NCBI RefSeq assembly: GCF_020329505.1
Contig: NZ_JAGKJJ010000002.1
Location: 372,001-436,000 of the forward strand
Source: Bradyrhizobium semiaridum
GTDB lineage: Bacteria > Pseudomonadota > Alphaproteobacteria > Rhizobiales > Xanthobacteraceae
Direction of reading: 5' to 3'
Length of the DNA stretch: 64,000 nucleotides
The stretch's first letter is position 1. Every line of letters starts with the position of its first letter. Below, one piece after another: positions 34,853 to 43,712 of this stretch. A model generated the notes under the pieces. The model was not told the DNA's origin and did no database searches. It worked only from the letters and a program-made list of their open reading frames with translations. The position numbers and the translations under genes were made by a program.

Positions 34853-36189
34853 GCGCGCCGATCGTGCTGTTGCTGATGTCGGTCAGCTTCCTGTTCTTCG
34901 GCTATCTCGGCGTGCCGGTGCCGTTCTCGCTGATGGCCGGCGTGTTCATCGGCGCGCTGCTGTCGGATGTCTCGTTGGCAGCGATCATCCAGAAGATTTT
35001 TGACGGCGTCGATTCCGAGGCGCTGCTGGCGATCCCGTTCTTCCTCCTGGTCGGCGAGCTCATGAGCTCGGCCAACGTCGTGGTCCGGATCGCCAACCTG
35101 TCGGTGTCGCTGGTCGGTCACATCAGGGGCGGGCTGTCGCAGGTCGTCGTCGTCTTCAGCATGTTCTTCTCGGAAATGTCCGGCTCGACCACCGCCGACG
35201 TCGCGGTAATGAGCCGGGCGCTCGGTGGCCCGATGAAGCGGGAGGGCTACGAGCCCGCCTTCATCGCCGCGATCATCGCCTCCGCCTCGACGATCGCCGC
35301 GCTGGTGCCGCCGAGCATCACCGCGGTAGTCTACGGCGCGGTCGGCAATGTCTCGATCGCCGGCCTGTTCATGGCCGGCGTAGTGCCGGGGCTGATGATC
35401 GGCTTCGGGCTGATGATCTACTGCTACTTCTTCGGTCCCTCCGGCCTGCGCAAGCCGCGCGCGCCGCTGCGCCAGGTCGCCTTTGCCGCCGGCGACGCGG
35501 CGCTGCCGATGATGATCCCGGTGATCCTGCTCGGCGGCATCCTGACCGGCTGGTTCACGCCGACCGAGGCCGGCGTGGTCGCGGTGGCCTATATCATCAT
35601 CGTAGTAATCCCGGCGCTCAACCGCGGGCATCTGAAGAAGATCCCTTACGATTTTTGCCTTGCCGGCCTGATTTTCTCGCTGCCGCTGATCACGATCGGC
35701 GCTGCGAACGCATTCGGCTGGATGCTCGCTTACCTGCGCGGGGCGATCTACATCGCCGACTGGATCACCGCGATCGCCGGCAACGATCCGCAACTCATCA
35801 TGCTGCTGATGGTGCTGCTGTTCACAGTGGTCGGCGATTTCATCGAGCCGGTGCCGACCATCATCATCTTCATGCCGCTGGTGAACGCGCTGACCCAGGC
35901 CGGCGACATCAACGGCGTCCATATGGGCGTCGTGCTGATCGCGACGCTCGCCTTCGGCCTGATCACGCCGCCCTACGGGCTGGTGCTGCTGATGGCCTCG
36001 AAATTTGTCGGCATCAGTTTTGTGAAGGCGCTGCGCGCGGCGCTGCCGATCTATGTCGTGTTCCTGGTCACGATCTGCTTCACGATCTATTTCCCGAAGG
36101 TCGTGCTGTGGCTGCCCAAGCAGGTGATCCCGGAATCGGTCGGCTGCTTCAAGGCGCCCGGCGGCACCGGCTATATCTGTCCGAACTGA
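34849..36189 (+). CDS. TRAP transporter large permease DctM
   Basis: A 446-residue DctM-family symporter with about twelve helices. Family motifs include IPFFLLVGELM, MFFSEMSGSTTADVAVMSRAL, PSITAVVYGAVGNVSI, GWFTPTEAGVVAVAYIII and FGLITPPYGLVLL. It is full length, and the C-terminus extends about 20 residues past the last helix (LPKQVIPESVGCFKAPGGTG). It drives Na+- or H+-coupled uptake of the DctP-bound acid. It ends the run; no terminator hairpin was obvious in the 173-bp gap after it. Confidence 0.93.
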   Translation: MSAPIVLLLMSVSFLFFGYLGVPVPFSLMAGVFIGALLSDVSLAAIIQKIFDGVDSEALLAIPFFLLVGELMSSANVVVRIANLSVSLVGHIRGGLSQVVVVFSMFFSEMSGSTTADVAVMSRALGGPMKREGYEPAFIAAIIASASTIAALVPPSITAVVYGAVGNVSIAGLFMAGVVPGLMIGFGLMIYCYFFGPSGLRKPRAPLRQVAFAAGDAALPMMIPVILLGGILTGWFTPTEAGVVAVAYIIIVVIPALNRGHLKKIPYDFCLAGLIFSLPLITIGAANAFGWMLAYLRGAIYIADWITAIAGNDPQLIMLLMVLLFTVVGDFIEPVPTIIIFMPLVNALTQAGDINGVHMGVVLIATLAFGLITPPYGLVLLMASKFVGISFVKALRAALPIYVVFLVTICFTIYFPKVVLWLPKQVIPESVGCFKAPGGTGYICPN

Positions 36190-36362
36190 CTGATTTCTTC
36201 GCCGGCCCATGCGTCTCCGGTCCATGCGACGCGCACCGATCGCCGAGCCCGCGAGCCGCAGCGTGGCCGCGCCGGGCGGCCCTGAAATCGGCCTTGCCGG
36301 TTCCAGTCAGTGGCGCCGTGGCGGAGACACAGAAAGGAGCGGGACCGCAAGGCCATCAGGAG

Positions 36363-37160
36363 CTATTTCGACTTGCTGGTGAACTTCTTCACGGCGACGC
36401 GGAACTCGTCGGTGTTCATGCAGCCGATGATGGCGTCGCGCTCGGCGTCGAGCTGTGCCTCGATCGGTGTGGTCGGCGCCTGATGGATCAGCGCCTTGGT
36501 GGCGGCGAGGCCGGCCGGAGCGTTCTGCGCCAGCCGCAATGCGAACTCTCGCGTCGCCCTCTTGAGCTCGGCCGCAGGCACCACCTTGGCGACGAGGCCC
36601 CATTGCTGCGCCTGCTGCGCGGTGAAATTATCCTCGGCGAGGAATATCTGGAGCGCGCGGCGCGGGCCGACGCTGGCGGCGAGACCCACGGTGCCGCCGC
36701 CATCCGGCGAGACGCCGATCTTGGCATAGGCGGGCGTGAAGCGGGCGTCCTCGGCGGCGATGCAGAGATCGGCGACGAAGGCGAGCGACAGGCCGGCGCC
36801 GGCTGCCGAGCCGTGCACGCTGGCGAGCACCAGCTTGGGCATCCGCCGCAGTGCGGTGATGAAGGCGTGATAGTTCTCGAGCATCTCGCCGACCACGGCT
36901 GGGATGTTGTCGGCTTCGGCCGCGGCGCCGATGGTCTGCAGATCGCCGCCGGCGCAGAAGGCGCGGCCTTCGCCTTCGATGACCACCACGCGGACGTCCT
37001 TGTTGGCTTCGACCTCGGCGCCGATCTGCCTGAGCTTCTTGGCGATCGACATGTCGATCGCGTTGAAGGCGGCCGGCCGGTTCAGCGTGATGGTCGCGAT
37101 GGCACCGTCGATCCGGAGCAAAGCGGGATCACTGGCGGGGGTGGTGGCGGGTTCTGGCAT
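36363..37160 (-). CDS. Enoyl-CoA hydratase/isomerase family protein
   Basis: A 265-residue crotonase. Oxyanion-hole motifs GRAFCAGGDL (about 65-74) and SVHGSAAGAGLSLAFVADLCIA are intact. In place of the second catalytic Glu region it reads GVSPDGGGTVGLAASVG, more like isomerase or PaaG-type proteins than classical hydratases. The ATG at 37160 is the standard start. It is monocistronic, divergent from a flavoprotein gene across 269 bp with no recognised feature. Confidence 0.9.
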   Translation of the reverse strand: MPEPATTPASDPALLRIDGAIATITLNRPAAFNAIDMSIAKKLRQIGAEVEANKDVRVVVIEGEGRAFCAGGDLQTIGAAAEADNIPAVVGEMLENYHAFITALRRMPKLVLASVHGSAAGAGLSLAFVADLCIAAEDARFTPAYAKIGVSPDGGGTVGLAASVGPRRALQIFLAEDNFTAQQAQQWGLVAKVVPAAELKRATREFALRLAQNAPAGLAATKALIHQAPTTPIEAQLDAERDAIIGCMNTDEFRVAVKKFTSKSK

Positions 37161-37429
37161 ATTGAAGACCTTGTTGAAGACCTTGGGGCTGTTTGTTTCC
37201 CGGCATTTAAGGCCTTGGCGGCAGGCCTGGCAATCCAGCCTTGCCGCAGGCGGCAGGGGCAGCTCGATTTGGTGGAGACCCCCCTTGCGCCGGCGCGGGC
37301 CATCGGGCCAAATGGTGCCCGCCCTCGGGTACGCAGACACGAGCGCTGCGGGGACGGGGCAAGCAAGCTAACATCGACGGAGAGGAACGGCATGGGTCAC
37401 TCCTGCTCGCTCGGATTTGGGTTGTCGCG

Positions 37430-38647
37430 ATGACGGGTGCGGTCATCATCATCGGCGCGGGACACGCCGGCTTCCAGCTCGCGGCGTCGCTGCGCCAGGC
37501 CGGCTTCGCCGAGCGCATCACACTGCTCAATGACGAGGGACATTTGCCGTATCAGCGGCCGCCGCTGTCGAAGGCCTATCTGAAGGGAACCGGCGGACCC
37601 GAGACGCTGATGTTCCGGCCCGACAAATTCTACCAGGACAACAAGATCGAGCTGATCACCGACCGTGCCCATGCGGTCGACCGCAGCGCGCGGAAGGTGA
37701 CGCTGGCCTCCGGCGCCTCGCTCGATTACGGCCATCTGGTGTTCGCGACCGGCGCGCGAAACCGCCTGCTCGATATCCCCAACGCCAAACTCGACGCGGT
37801 GCGTTACCTGCGCACGCTCGACGAGAGCCAGACGCTGCGCGACATGATCAAGCCCGGCATGCGCGTCGTCGTGATCGGCGCCGGCTTCATCGGCCTCGAA
37901 TTCGCCGCCACCGCGCGCGGCAAGGGTCTCGAGGTCGACGTGGTCGAGCTCGCCACGCGGGTGATGGCGCGGGCCGTGACCGCGGAGATCTCCGAGTTTT
38001 CACAGTCGCGGCATGCGGCGGCAGGCATTCGCATTCACCTCGGCGTCCAAGTGACGGCGATCGAGGCCAGCGGCGCAAAGGTGACGGGTGTCAGCCTGAG
38101 CAACGGCACCCACGTCCCGGCCGATCTCGTCGTGGTCGGTGTTGGCGTGCTGCCGAATGTCGAACTCGCGGCGGAGGCGGGATTGCCGGTGGCGTCCGGC
38201 ATCATCGTCGACGAGCATCTTGCGACCGCCGATCCCAATGTCTCCGCGATCGGCGATTGCGCGCTCTACACCAGCAAGCGGTTCGGCGGATCGCTGCGGC
38301 TGGAATCTGTGCAGAACGCGACCGACCACGCCCGCTGCGTGGCCGCGCGGCTGACCGGCAAGACCGAGGTCTATGACGGGCTGCCGTGGTTCTGGAGCGA
38401 CCAGGGTCCCGACAAGCTGCAGATGGCCGGCCTCACCACCGGCTACGACCGCGTCGTGGTGCGCGGCGACCGCGCGCAGGGCGCGTTCTCGGCGTTCTGC
38501 TATCGCGGCGATAGGCTGCTCGGCATCGAGTCGGTCAACCGCGCCGGCGATCACATGTTCGGCCGGAGGCTGCTCGGCGCCGGCGGCTCGATCACGCCGG
38601 AGCAGGCGGCGGATGCCAGCTTTGATCTGAAGAGCGCGCTGACGTAA
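37430..38647 (+). CDS. NAD(P)/FAD-dependent ferredoxin reductase
   Basis: A 405-residue flavoprotein of the putidaredoxin/rhodocoxin reductase type. The FAD motif is GAGHAGFQLAASLRQ (9-23), followed by LPYQRPPLSKAYL. The NAD(P) motif is VVVIGAGFIGLEFAATARGKG, the second FAD motif VSAIGDCALY, and the reductase C-terminal domain is present. Such enzymes pass electrons to a 2Fe-2S ferredoxin for a P450 or dioxygenase. No ferredoxin gene is adjacent. A P450 gene lies 14 kb away. Its last 56 bp overlap the convergent ribokinase gene. Confidence 0.9.
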   Translation: MTGAVIIIGAGHAGFQLAASLRQAGFAERITLLNDEGHLPYQRPPLSKAYLKGTGGPETLMFRPDKFYQDNKIELITDRAHAVDRSARKVTLASGASLDYGHLVFATGARNRLLDIPNAKLDAVRYLRTLDESQTLRDMIKPGMRVVVIGAGFIGLEFAATARGKGLEVDVVELATRVMARAVTAEISEFSQSRHAAAGIRIHLGVQVTAIEASGAKVTGVSLSNGTHVPADLVVVGVGVLPNVELAAEAGLPVASGIIVDEHLATADPNVSAIGDCALYTSKRFGGSLRLESVQNATDHARCVAARLTGKTEVYDGLPWFWSDQGPDKLQMAGLTTGYDRVVVRGDRAQGAFSAFCYRGDRLLGIESVNRAGDHMFGRRLLGAGGSITPEQAADASFDLKSALT

Positions 38648-39575
38648 CAATCTCGCCGGGACGACGTGGGGGGAGAAGCGCCTCCACTTCTTCCCGCGTC
38701 GGCATCGACGGCGCGGCACCCATTCGCTGCACGCAGATCGAGGCGGCGACGTTGGCGTAGGCGAGCGCATCCCGCAGCGGCTCGCCGCTCGCGAGCTGCG
38801 AGGCCAGCGCACCGACGAAGCAATCGCCGGCGCCGGTGGTGTCGACGGCCTTCACCTCACGGCCGGGCACCAGCATCGGCTCACCACCATCGAGCAGCGC
38901 CAGCACGCCGCGCTTGCCAAGCGTGACGCAGATGGTCTTGCCTTGCGCCAGGCTCCGCGCCGCCTCGGCAAAGCGCGCCGGCGGGTCGCCGTCGCTGAGC
39001 TCGGTTCCGGCGAGGACGCCGAGCTCGGTCTCGTTGAGGATCAGGATGTCGACGAGATCGAGCAGCGCGGAGTCGGCTGTTTTCGCTGGCGCCGGATTGA
39101 GGACTGTGGTGGTGCCGGCGGCGCGGGCGCGCTCGAAGAACGCCGCGATCGTCGGCAGCGGGATTTCGAACTGGCTGACCGCGACGTCGCCCTTTGCAAG
39201 GACAGGCGCTGCGACGTCATCAGCATCGACCAGCCCGTTGGCGCCCGGCACGACGACGATCGTGTTGTCGGCATTGGCAAGCGTGATGATCGCCGTGCCG
39301 GAATGCATGTTGTCGGTGTGCTTGACGAAGCCGAGATCGACGCCTTGTGCGGCAAGGAACGTTCTCAGCTCCTTCGCGAACGCATCGGTGCCGAGCCGGC
39401 CGACCAGCGTGGTTGGCACGCCCTGCTTGGCCGAGGCCACCGCCTGGTTGGCCCCTTTGCCGCCGGGAAAGTAGAACACGGCTTCGCCGGCGACGGTCTC
39501 GCCAATCCGCGGATGGCGCTCGGCCGTTGCCACCACATCCATGTTGATACTGCCAGCGACGAAGACGCGCCCCAT
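38592..39575 (-). CDS. rbsK: Ribokinase
   Basis: A 327-residue PfkB-family kinase. It has GSINMDVVA at the N-terminus, the PGGKGANQA substrate motif, and the DTTGAGDCFVGALA catalytic motif with the general-base Asp. These are typical of ribokinase. The C-terminal 20-odd residues after EVEALLPPR look like an unconserved extension that reads into the end of the convergent flavoprotein gene. It lies 11 bp from a second PfkB kinase, so both are co-transcribed. Confidence 0.87.
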   Translation of the reverse strand: MGRVFVAGSINMDVVATAERHPRIGETVAGEAVFYFPGGKGANQAVASAKQGVPTTLVGRLGTDAFAKELRTFLAAQGVDLGFVKHTDNMHSGTAIITLANADNTIVVVPGANGLVDADDVAAPVLAKGDVAVSQFEIPLPTIAAFFERARAAGTTTVLNPAPAKTADSALLDLVDILILNETELGVLAGTELSDGDPPARFAEAARSLAQGKTICVTLGKRGVLALLDGGEPMLVPGREVKAVDTTGAGDCFVGALASQLASGEPLRDALAYANVAASICVQRMGAAPSMPTREEVEALLPPRRPGEIVTSARSSDQSWHPPPAPA

Positions 39576-39586
39576 GCCTCACCCGA

Positions 39587-40480
39587 TCAAGCGTCCGCCC
39601 GAAACTCCTGCTTGACCGCCGCGATATCGGCCAGCGTCGGCAGGCCGGCCTCGTTGCCGAGCTTCTGGATCTTGAAGGTCGATGCCGCGCGGGCGAACTT
39701 GAAATGCTCTTGCCAGCCCTTGCTCGGGTTGGAGAGATAAGAATAGATGTAGGCGCCATGGAAGACATCGCCGGCGCCGTTGGTGTCGATCACGCGCTGG
39801 CGCGAGATCGGGAACGCGGGCAGCGTGCGCACCGCGCCAGCCTCGTCATACCAGAGCAGGCCGCGCTCGCCCATGGTGATGCCGCCGACCTTGCAGCCGC
39901 GCTCCTTGAGGTAGTCGAGCATCTGCTCCGGCGTCTTGTCCATCTGCTCGCACAGCCGCTCGGCGACGATCGCGACGTCGATATATTGCAGCAGCTCGTG
40001 GGTGTTGGTGCGTAGGCCGCCACCGTCGAGCGAGGTCAAAATGCCTTCCTCGCGGCACTGCTTGGCGTAGTGCATCGCGGCGTCCGGCTGATGGCCGTCG
40101 ATATGCAGGGCGCGGCAGCCCTGCAGGTTGAGCAGCGGAAAGGGGTGGATGTGGTGGTCGTCGCGGCAGCGCACGATCGCGCGCTTGCCGTCCTTGGGCA
40201 TGATGAAGGACAGCGAGGACGAGTTGACCTTGCGCGGATGCATCGAGATGCCGTAGCGGTCGGCCATGTCCCAGAACATCCGCCCCAGCCAGTCATTGGC
40301 CATGGTGGCGATCAGGTCCGGCGCGATGCCGAGCTTGGCGCAGCAAAATGCCGCGGTCACGGCGTTGCCGCCGAACGACACCGCATAGGCGTCGGCGACG
40401 TGCTTCTCGTCGCCGACGGGCATATGGTCGGTGATGAAGGTGACGTCGATATAGGTCTGTCCGATGAAGAGAGCCTGCAT
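39587..40480 (-). CDS. PfkB-family carbohydrate kinase
   Basis: A 297-residue kinase. It begins MQALFIGQTYIDVTFITDHMPVGDEKHV and shows the substrate motif SFGGNAVTAA and the ATP/catalytic motif DTNGAGDVFHGAY with the general-base Asp. It differs clearly from the neighbouring ribokinase and resembles the ribokinase/fructokinase-like branch of unknown sugar specificity. It is the first gene of the kinase pair. Its good ribosome site GGAAAGCGA precedes the ATG. Confidence 0.87.
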   Translation of the reverse strand: MQALFIGQTYIDVTFITDHMPVGDEKHVADAYAVSFGGNAVTAAFCCAKLGIAPDLIATMANDWLGRMFWDMADRYGISMHPRKVNSSSLSFIMPKDGKRAIVRCRDDHHIHPFPLLNLQGCRALHIDGHQPDAAMHYAKQCREEGILTSLDGGGLRTNTHELLQYIDVAIVAERLCEQMDKTPEQMLDYLKERGCKVGGITMGERGLLWYDEAGAVRTLPAFPISRQRVIDTNGAGDVFHGAYIYSYLSNPSKGWQEHFKFARAASTFKIQKLGNEAGLPTLADIAAVKQEFRADA

Positions 40481-40723
40481 TCGCTTTCCGTCGTGGCTTG
40501 CTGTGGTCCCGGCCGGTGATGCAGACTAGCATCGCTGCTCCGCCGAGTTCGCTGAAATTATTCGCAACCCTGCCTGGATTGCGGCTAGAGTGACGGGTTG
40601 ACGTGGTCCGCGGGCCGTTCTGGCATCCGGCATAACGGCCGTCCGCTGGAAGCGGTTCCGGGATTGCGCCGTACTTGCAGCGTAGGAGGGCACAATGACG
40701 CCAGATTCGGGAGGGTACCAGCC

Positions 40724-41572
40724 ATGATCACCGGTCTCGATCACGTCGTCGTCCTCACCGGCGACATCGCGGCGGCGGCCGCTGCCTATGAGACGCTGTT
40801 CGCGCGGGCACCCTCCTGGCGCAACAGCGGCGACGGCGCCGACCGCGTGCTGTTCACGCTCGACAACACCACGCTGGAATTGATGGCGCCACGCGGCGAC
40901 GACGAGGCCGCGCAGCGCGTCCGCGGTGCGCTGGCGACGCAGGGCGAAGGGCTGGCGAGCCTCTGCTTCCGCACCAGTGATATCACGAGGCTGCACCGCC
41001 GCCTCGACCGCTTGACGCTGAGGCCGGAGCCGGTCGTCGAGGTCGAAAGCCGCGATGAGGCCAGCGGCGCGGTGCTGTCGTGGAAGCGCACTCGCGCAGC
41101 GACCGAAACGACGCGGGGCGTCCGCATGTTTTTCCTGGAGCGCGACCAGGAACGGCCGCTGTCGGTACGCACCACGCCGGCATCGATCACCGCGATGGAC
41201 CATGTCGTCGTCTCCACGGCGGACCCGGAACGCTGTGCCGCGCTCTACGGCGCGCGACTCGGGCTCGACATGGCGCTCGACCGCTCGCACCCGGAATGGG
41301 GACGGCTGATGTTCTTCCGCTGCGGCGATCTCGTCGTCGAGGTCACGCATCGGCCGGACAAGGCGGAGCCGGGCGCCTCGGATCGGCTGCGCGGTATCTG
41401 CTGGCGTGTTTCCGATATCGAGGCCACCCACGCGCGACTGACGGCGGCCGGCGTTGATGTCTCCGACGTCCGCACCGGCCGCAAGCCGGGCACCCGTGTG
41501 ATGACGGTGCGCAGCGGCACCTGCGGTGTGCCGACGCTGCTGGTGCAGCCGTCGCCAGGCACGGAAGAGTAG
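40724..41572 (+). CDS. Double VOC-domain protein
   Basis: A 282-residue protein with two glyoxalase/bleomycin-resistance (VOC) modules: about 1-125 (starting ITGLDHVVVLTGDI) and 150-278 (starting ITAMDHVVVSTADPERC). Each repeat opens with the potential metal-ligand His. The ATG at 40724 is preferred; the frame is open upstream to 40598. VOC proteins include lyases, dioxygenases and epimerases, so the function is open. It stands alone, divergent from the sugar kinases. Confidence 0.83.
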   Translation: MITGLDHVVVLTGDIAAAAAAYETLFARAPSWRNSGDGADRVLFTLDNTTLELMAPRGDDEAAQRVRGALATQGEGLASLCFRTSDITRLHRRLDRLTLRPEPVVEVESRDEASGAVLSWKRTRAATETTRGVRMFFLERDQERPLSVRTTPASITAMDHVVVSTADPERCAALYGARLGLDMALDRSHPEWGRLMFFRCGDLVVEVTHRPDKAEPGASDRLRGICWRVSDIEATHARLTAAGVDVSDVRTGRKPGTRVMTVRSGTCGVPTLLVQPSPGTEE

Positions 41573-41589
41573 CCGCAAGCTCCATTCTC

Positions 41590-41699
41590 TCGTCATTCCG
41601 GGGCGCGCCTCTTGGCGCGAGCCCGGAATCCATTCATCCGCAACGCCTGTGGGTTGATGGATTCCGGGCTCGTGCTGACGCACGCCCCGGAACGACGAG
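41590..41699. repeat. Paired inverted repeat, family B
   Basis: The left arm TCGTCATTCCGGGGCGCGCC leads to CGAGCCCGGAATCCAT. The right arm ATGGATTCCGGGCTCGTG leads to CCCCGGAACGACGA. It follows the VOC gene stop and may end its transcript. Confidence 0.85.
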
Positions 41700-41821
41700 A
41701 AAAAAGCGAGGCCATGCCGCAAATGCGAGACCTATTTTGCGCGCGCCCACCATCACAACATTCGTTCGCAAACCGGGCGCATCGTGCTACATTGACCAAC
41801 CGGCATCACTGAGCAATCGAT

Positions 41822-42523
41822 TTGGCCAAGGCAAAGCGAATCCTGAAATGGCAGCGTGACCCCGCGGGGATGCGGCTGCGCATTCTCGAGGCGGCCAAGC
41901 AGGAGTTCGCCGCCTATGGCCTCGCGGGCGCGAGGGTCGACCGCATCGCGGCCGCGGCCGGCGCCAACAAGCGCATGCTGTACTACCACGTCGGCAACAA
42001 GGAGGATCTCTATCTCGAGGTGCTGGAAGGCGCCTATGAGAAGATCCGCGCCGAGGAGCGCACGCTGGACCTCGAGCATCTCGATCCACCCGAGGCGATC
42101 GGCCGCCTGATCGATTTCACCTGGAACTATTTCCTGCGCAATCCCGAGTTCCTGGCGCTGCTCAATACCGAAAACCTCGCCAAGGCGAAGCATCTTAAGC
42201 GCTCGACCAAGGTCAAGTCGATGCACTCGCCGTTTGTCGAGATGATCCGCACCGTGGTGACGCGCGGCGTCGAGAGCGGCGATTTCCGCGTCGCGGTCGA
42301 TCCGGTGCAGCTCTACATTTCGATCGCGGGCCTGGCGTTCTTCTATCTCTCCAACAGCGCGACGCTGAGCGTGATCTTCGGCCGCGACCTCCTGAAGAAG
42401 GAGGCGCGCGACGAGCGGCTGGAGCATATGATCGCGCTGGTGCTGGCCGCGCTGACCGGCAAGTCCACCGCCGCATTCGTCGGCGCGCCCGCGCTGCCGT
42501 CGCTCGAACACCGAGTGGTGTGA
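41822..42523 (+). CDS. TetR-family regulator
   Basis: A 233-residue TetR/AcrR regulator. The helix-turn-helix lies at about 17-65 (RLRILEAAKQEFAAYGLAGARVDRIAAAAGANKRMLYYHVGNKEDLY). The ligand domain resembles the TetR_C group with the ENLAKAKHLKRS segment. The start is TTG at 41822, which gives the basic leader LAKAKRILKWQ; the ATG at M17 is an alternative. It probably controls the ABC-enolase-DUF993 run 255 bp downstream on the same strand. That link is inferred. Confidence 0.88.
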   Translation: MAKAKRILKWQRDPAGMRLRILEAAKQEFAAYGLAGARVDRIAAAAGANKRMLYYHVGNKEDLYLEVLEGAYEKIRAEERTLDLEHLDPPEAIGRLIDFTWNYFLRNPEFLALLNTENLAKAKHLKRSTKVKSMHSPFVEMIRTVVTRGVESGDFRVAVDPVQLYISIAGLAFFYLSNSATLSVIFGRDLLKKEARDERLEHMIALVLAALTGKSTAAFVGAPALPSLEHRVV

Positions 42524-42551
42524 GGCGGCGATCTCGCGGCGCGTATCACCT

Positions 42552-42643
42552 GCGTAGCCCGGATGAAGCGCAGCGCAATCCGGGGCCACTCGCTCCGCGG
42601 ATGGTTTGATCCCGGATTGCGCTGCGCTTTCATCCGGGCTACG
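42552..42643. repeat. Paired inverted repeat, family D
   Basis: The left arm CGTAGCCCGGATGAAGCGCA continues GCGCAATCCGGG. The right arm CCCGGATTGCGCTGCGCT continues TTCATCCGGGCTACG. The near-perfect 30-bp mirror forms a long stem with a roughly 27-bp loop. It lies between the TetR gene and the ABC operon. Confidence 0.85.
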
Positions 42644-42778
42644 GGCCGTCAATCCTGTAATTTCCACCTGACGAAAGTCGCAAATCCCGGCGTGCATTTG
42701 CCGCGCGCGAGGGGGCTGGACAGTATTTATCCAACGGGTTAATTTCACCAACGAAGAACCGACAATAGGGAGCGCGAC

Positions 42779-43588
42779 GTGGCGGAGGCGAAGAGCCCTT
42801 CAATCGCATCGAAGGTGCTGAACGCGGCGTGGGTGCGCCCGTTGCTGTTTCTGGTCGTCATCGTGGTGGCGTGGGATCTGGCGATCCGCCTGTTCCGCAT
42901 CCCGGCCTACCAGATCCCGTCGCCCGGCGACGTCGTCGCGGTGCTGTGGACCGACTGGCCGGAGCTGCTGCGACAGTCCTGGCCGACCACCTACGCCACC
43001 ATCTGCGGCTTCCTGCTCTCGGCACTGTTCGGCATTCCCGTCGCGATGCTGATCGCGGGCTCCAGAACGGTGGAGAGCTACGTCTATCCGCTGCTGGTGT
43101 TCTCGCAATCGGTGCCGAAGATCGCGATCGCGCCGCTGTTCGTGGTGTGGTTCGGCTTCGGCATCATCCCGAAGGTGATCTCGGCGTTCCTGCTCGGCTT
43201 CTTCCCGGTGGTGGTCTCCGCCGTACAGGGTTTTAAATCGGTCGACCCCGACATGGTCGATCTGGCCCGCGCCATGCAGGGCGGCCGCTTCGCGGTGTTC
43301 CGCGCGGTCAACCTGCCGCATGCGATGCCCGCGATCTTCTCCGGCCTGAAAGTCTCGGTGACGCTTGCCGTGGTCGGCGCCGTCGTCGGTGAGTTCGTCG
43401 GCTCAAATTCCGGCATCGGCTATGTGATGCAGCGCTCGATCGGCACCTTCGACCTGCCGACGATGTTCGCGGCGCTGGTGATCCTGGCGCTGCTCGGCGT
43501 GGTCCTGTTCTGGATCGTCGACCGCATCGAACGGCTGGTGATCCCCTGGCACGTCAGCCAGCGCGACGACATCATCTTCGCTTCGTAG
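42779..43588 (+). CDS. ABC transporter permease (SsuC/TauC type)
   Basis: A 269-residue permease with about six helices and the BPD_transp_1 motif (VDLARAMQGGRFAVFRAVNLPHAMPAIFSGLKVS). GTG start at 42779 after AGGGAGCGAC. With the following NMT1-type binding protein and ATPase it forms one importer. This class moves sulfonates, pyrimidine precursors, aromatic acids or other small organics. The order permease, binding protein, ATPase is less common than binding protein first. Confidence 0.9.
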   Translation: MAEAKSPSIASKVLNAAWVRPLLFLVVIVVAWDLAIRLFRIPAYQIPSPGDVVAVLWTDWPELLRQSWPTTYATICGFLLSALFGIPVAMLIAGSRTVESYVYPLLVFSQSVPKIAIAPLFVVWFGFGIIPKVISAFLLGFFPVVVSAVQGFKSVDPDMVDLARAMQGGRFAVFRAVNLPHAMPAIFSGLKVSVTLAVVGAVVGEFVGSNSGIGYVMQRSIGTFDLPTMFAALVILALLGVVLFWIVDRIERLVIPWHVSQRDDIIFAS

Positions 43589-43606
43589 GGTTGAAAAGAA
43601 ACAGCG

Positions 43607-43687
43607 TTCGTCATTGCGAGCAAAACGAAGCAATCCACAGTGCCGCAGTTGGAGGAATGGATTGCTTCGCTTCGCTCGCAATGACGG
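43607..43687. repeat. Paired inverted repeat, family E
   Basis: The left arm TTCGTCATTGCGAGCAAAAC continues GAAGCAATCCA. The right arm TGGATTGCTTCGCTTCGCTC continues GCAATGACG. It is inside the ABC operon between permease and binding-protein genes and may modulate their relative expression. Confidence 0.85.
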
Positions 43688-43712
43688 GAAAAAATAACGG
43701 GAGGGTTATCTG

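Noticed and set aside
42731..42753. Direct repeat CCAACG 17 bp apart before the ABC operon
   Set aside because: Too short to support an operator call, and it is not a dyad as expected for TetR proteins.
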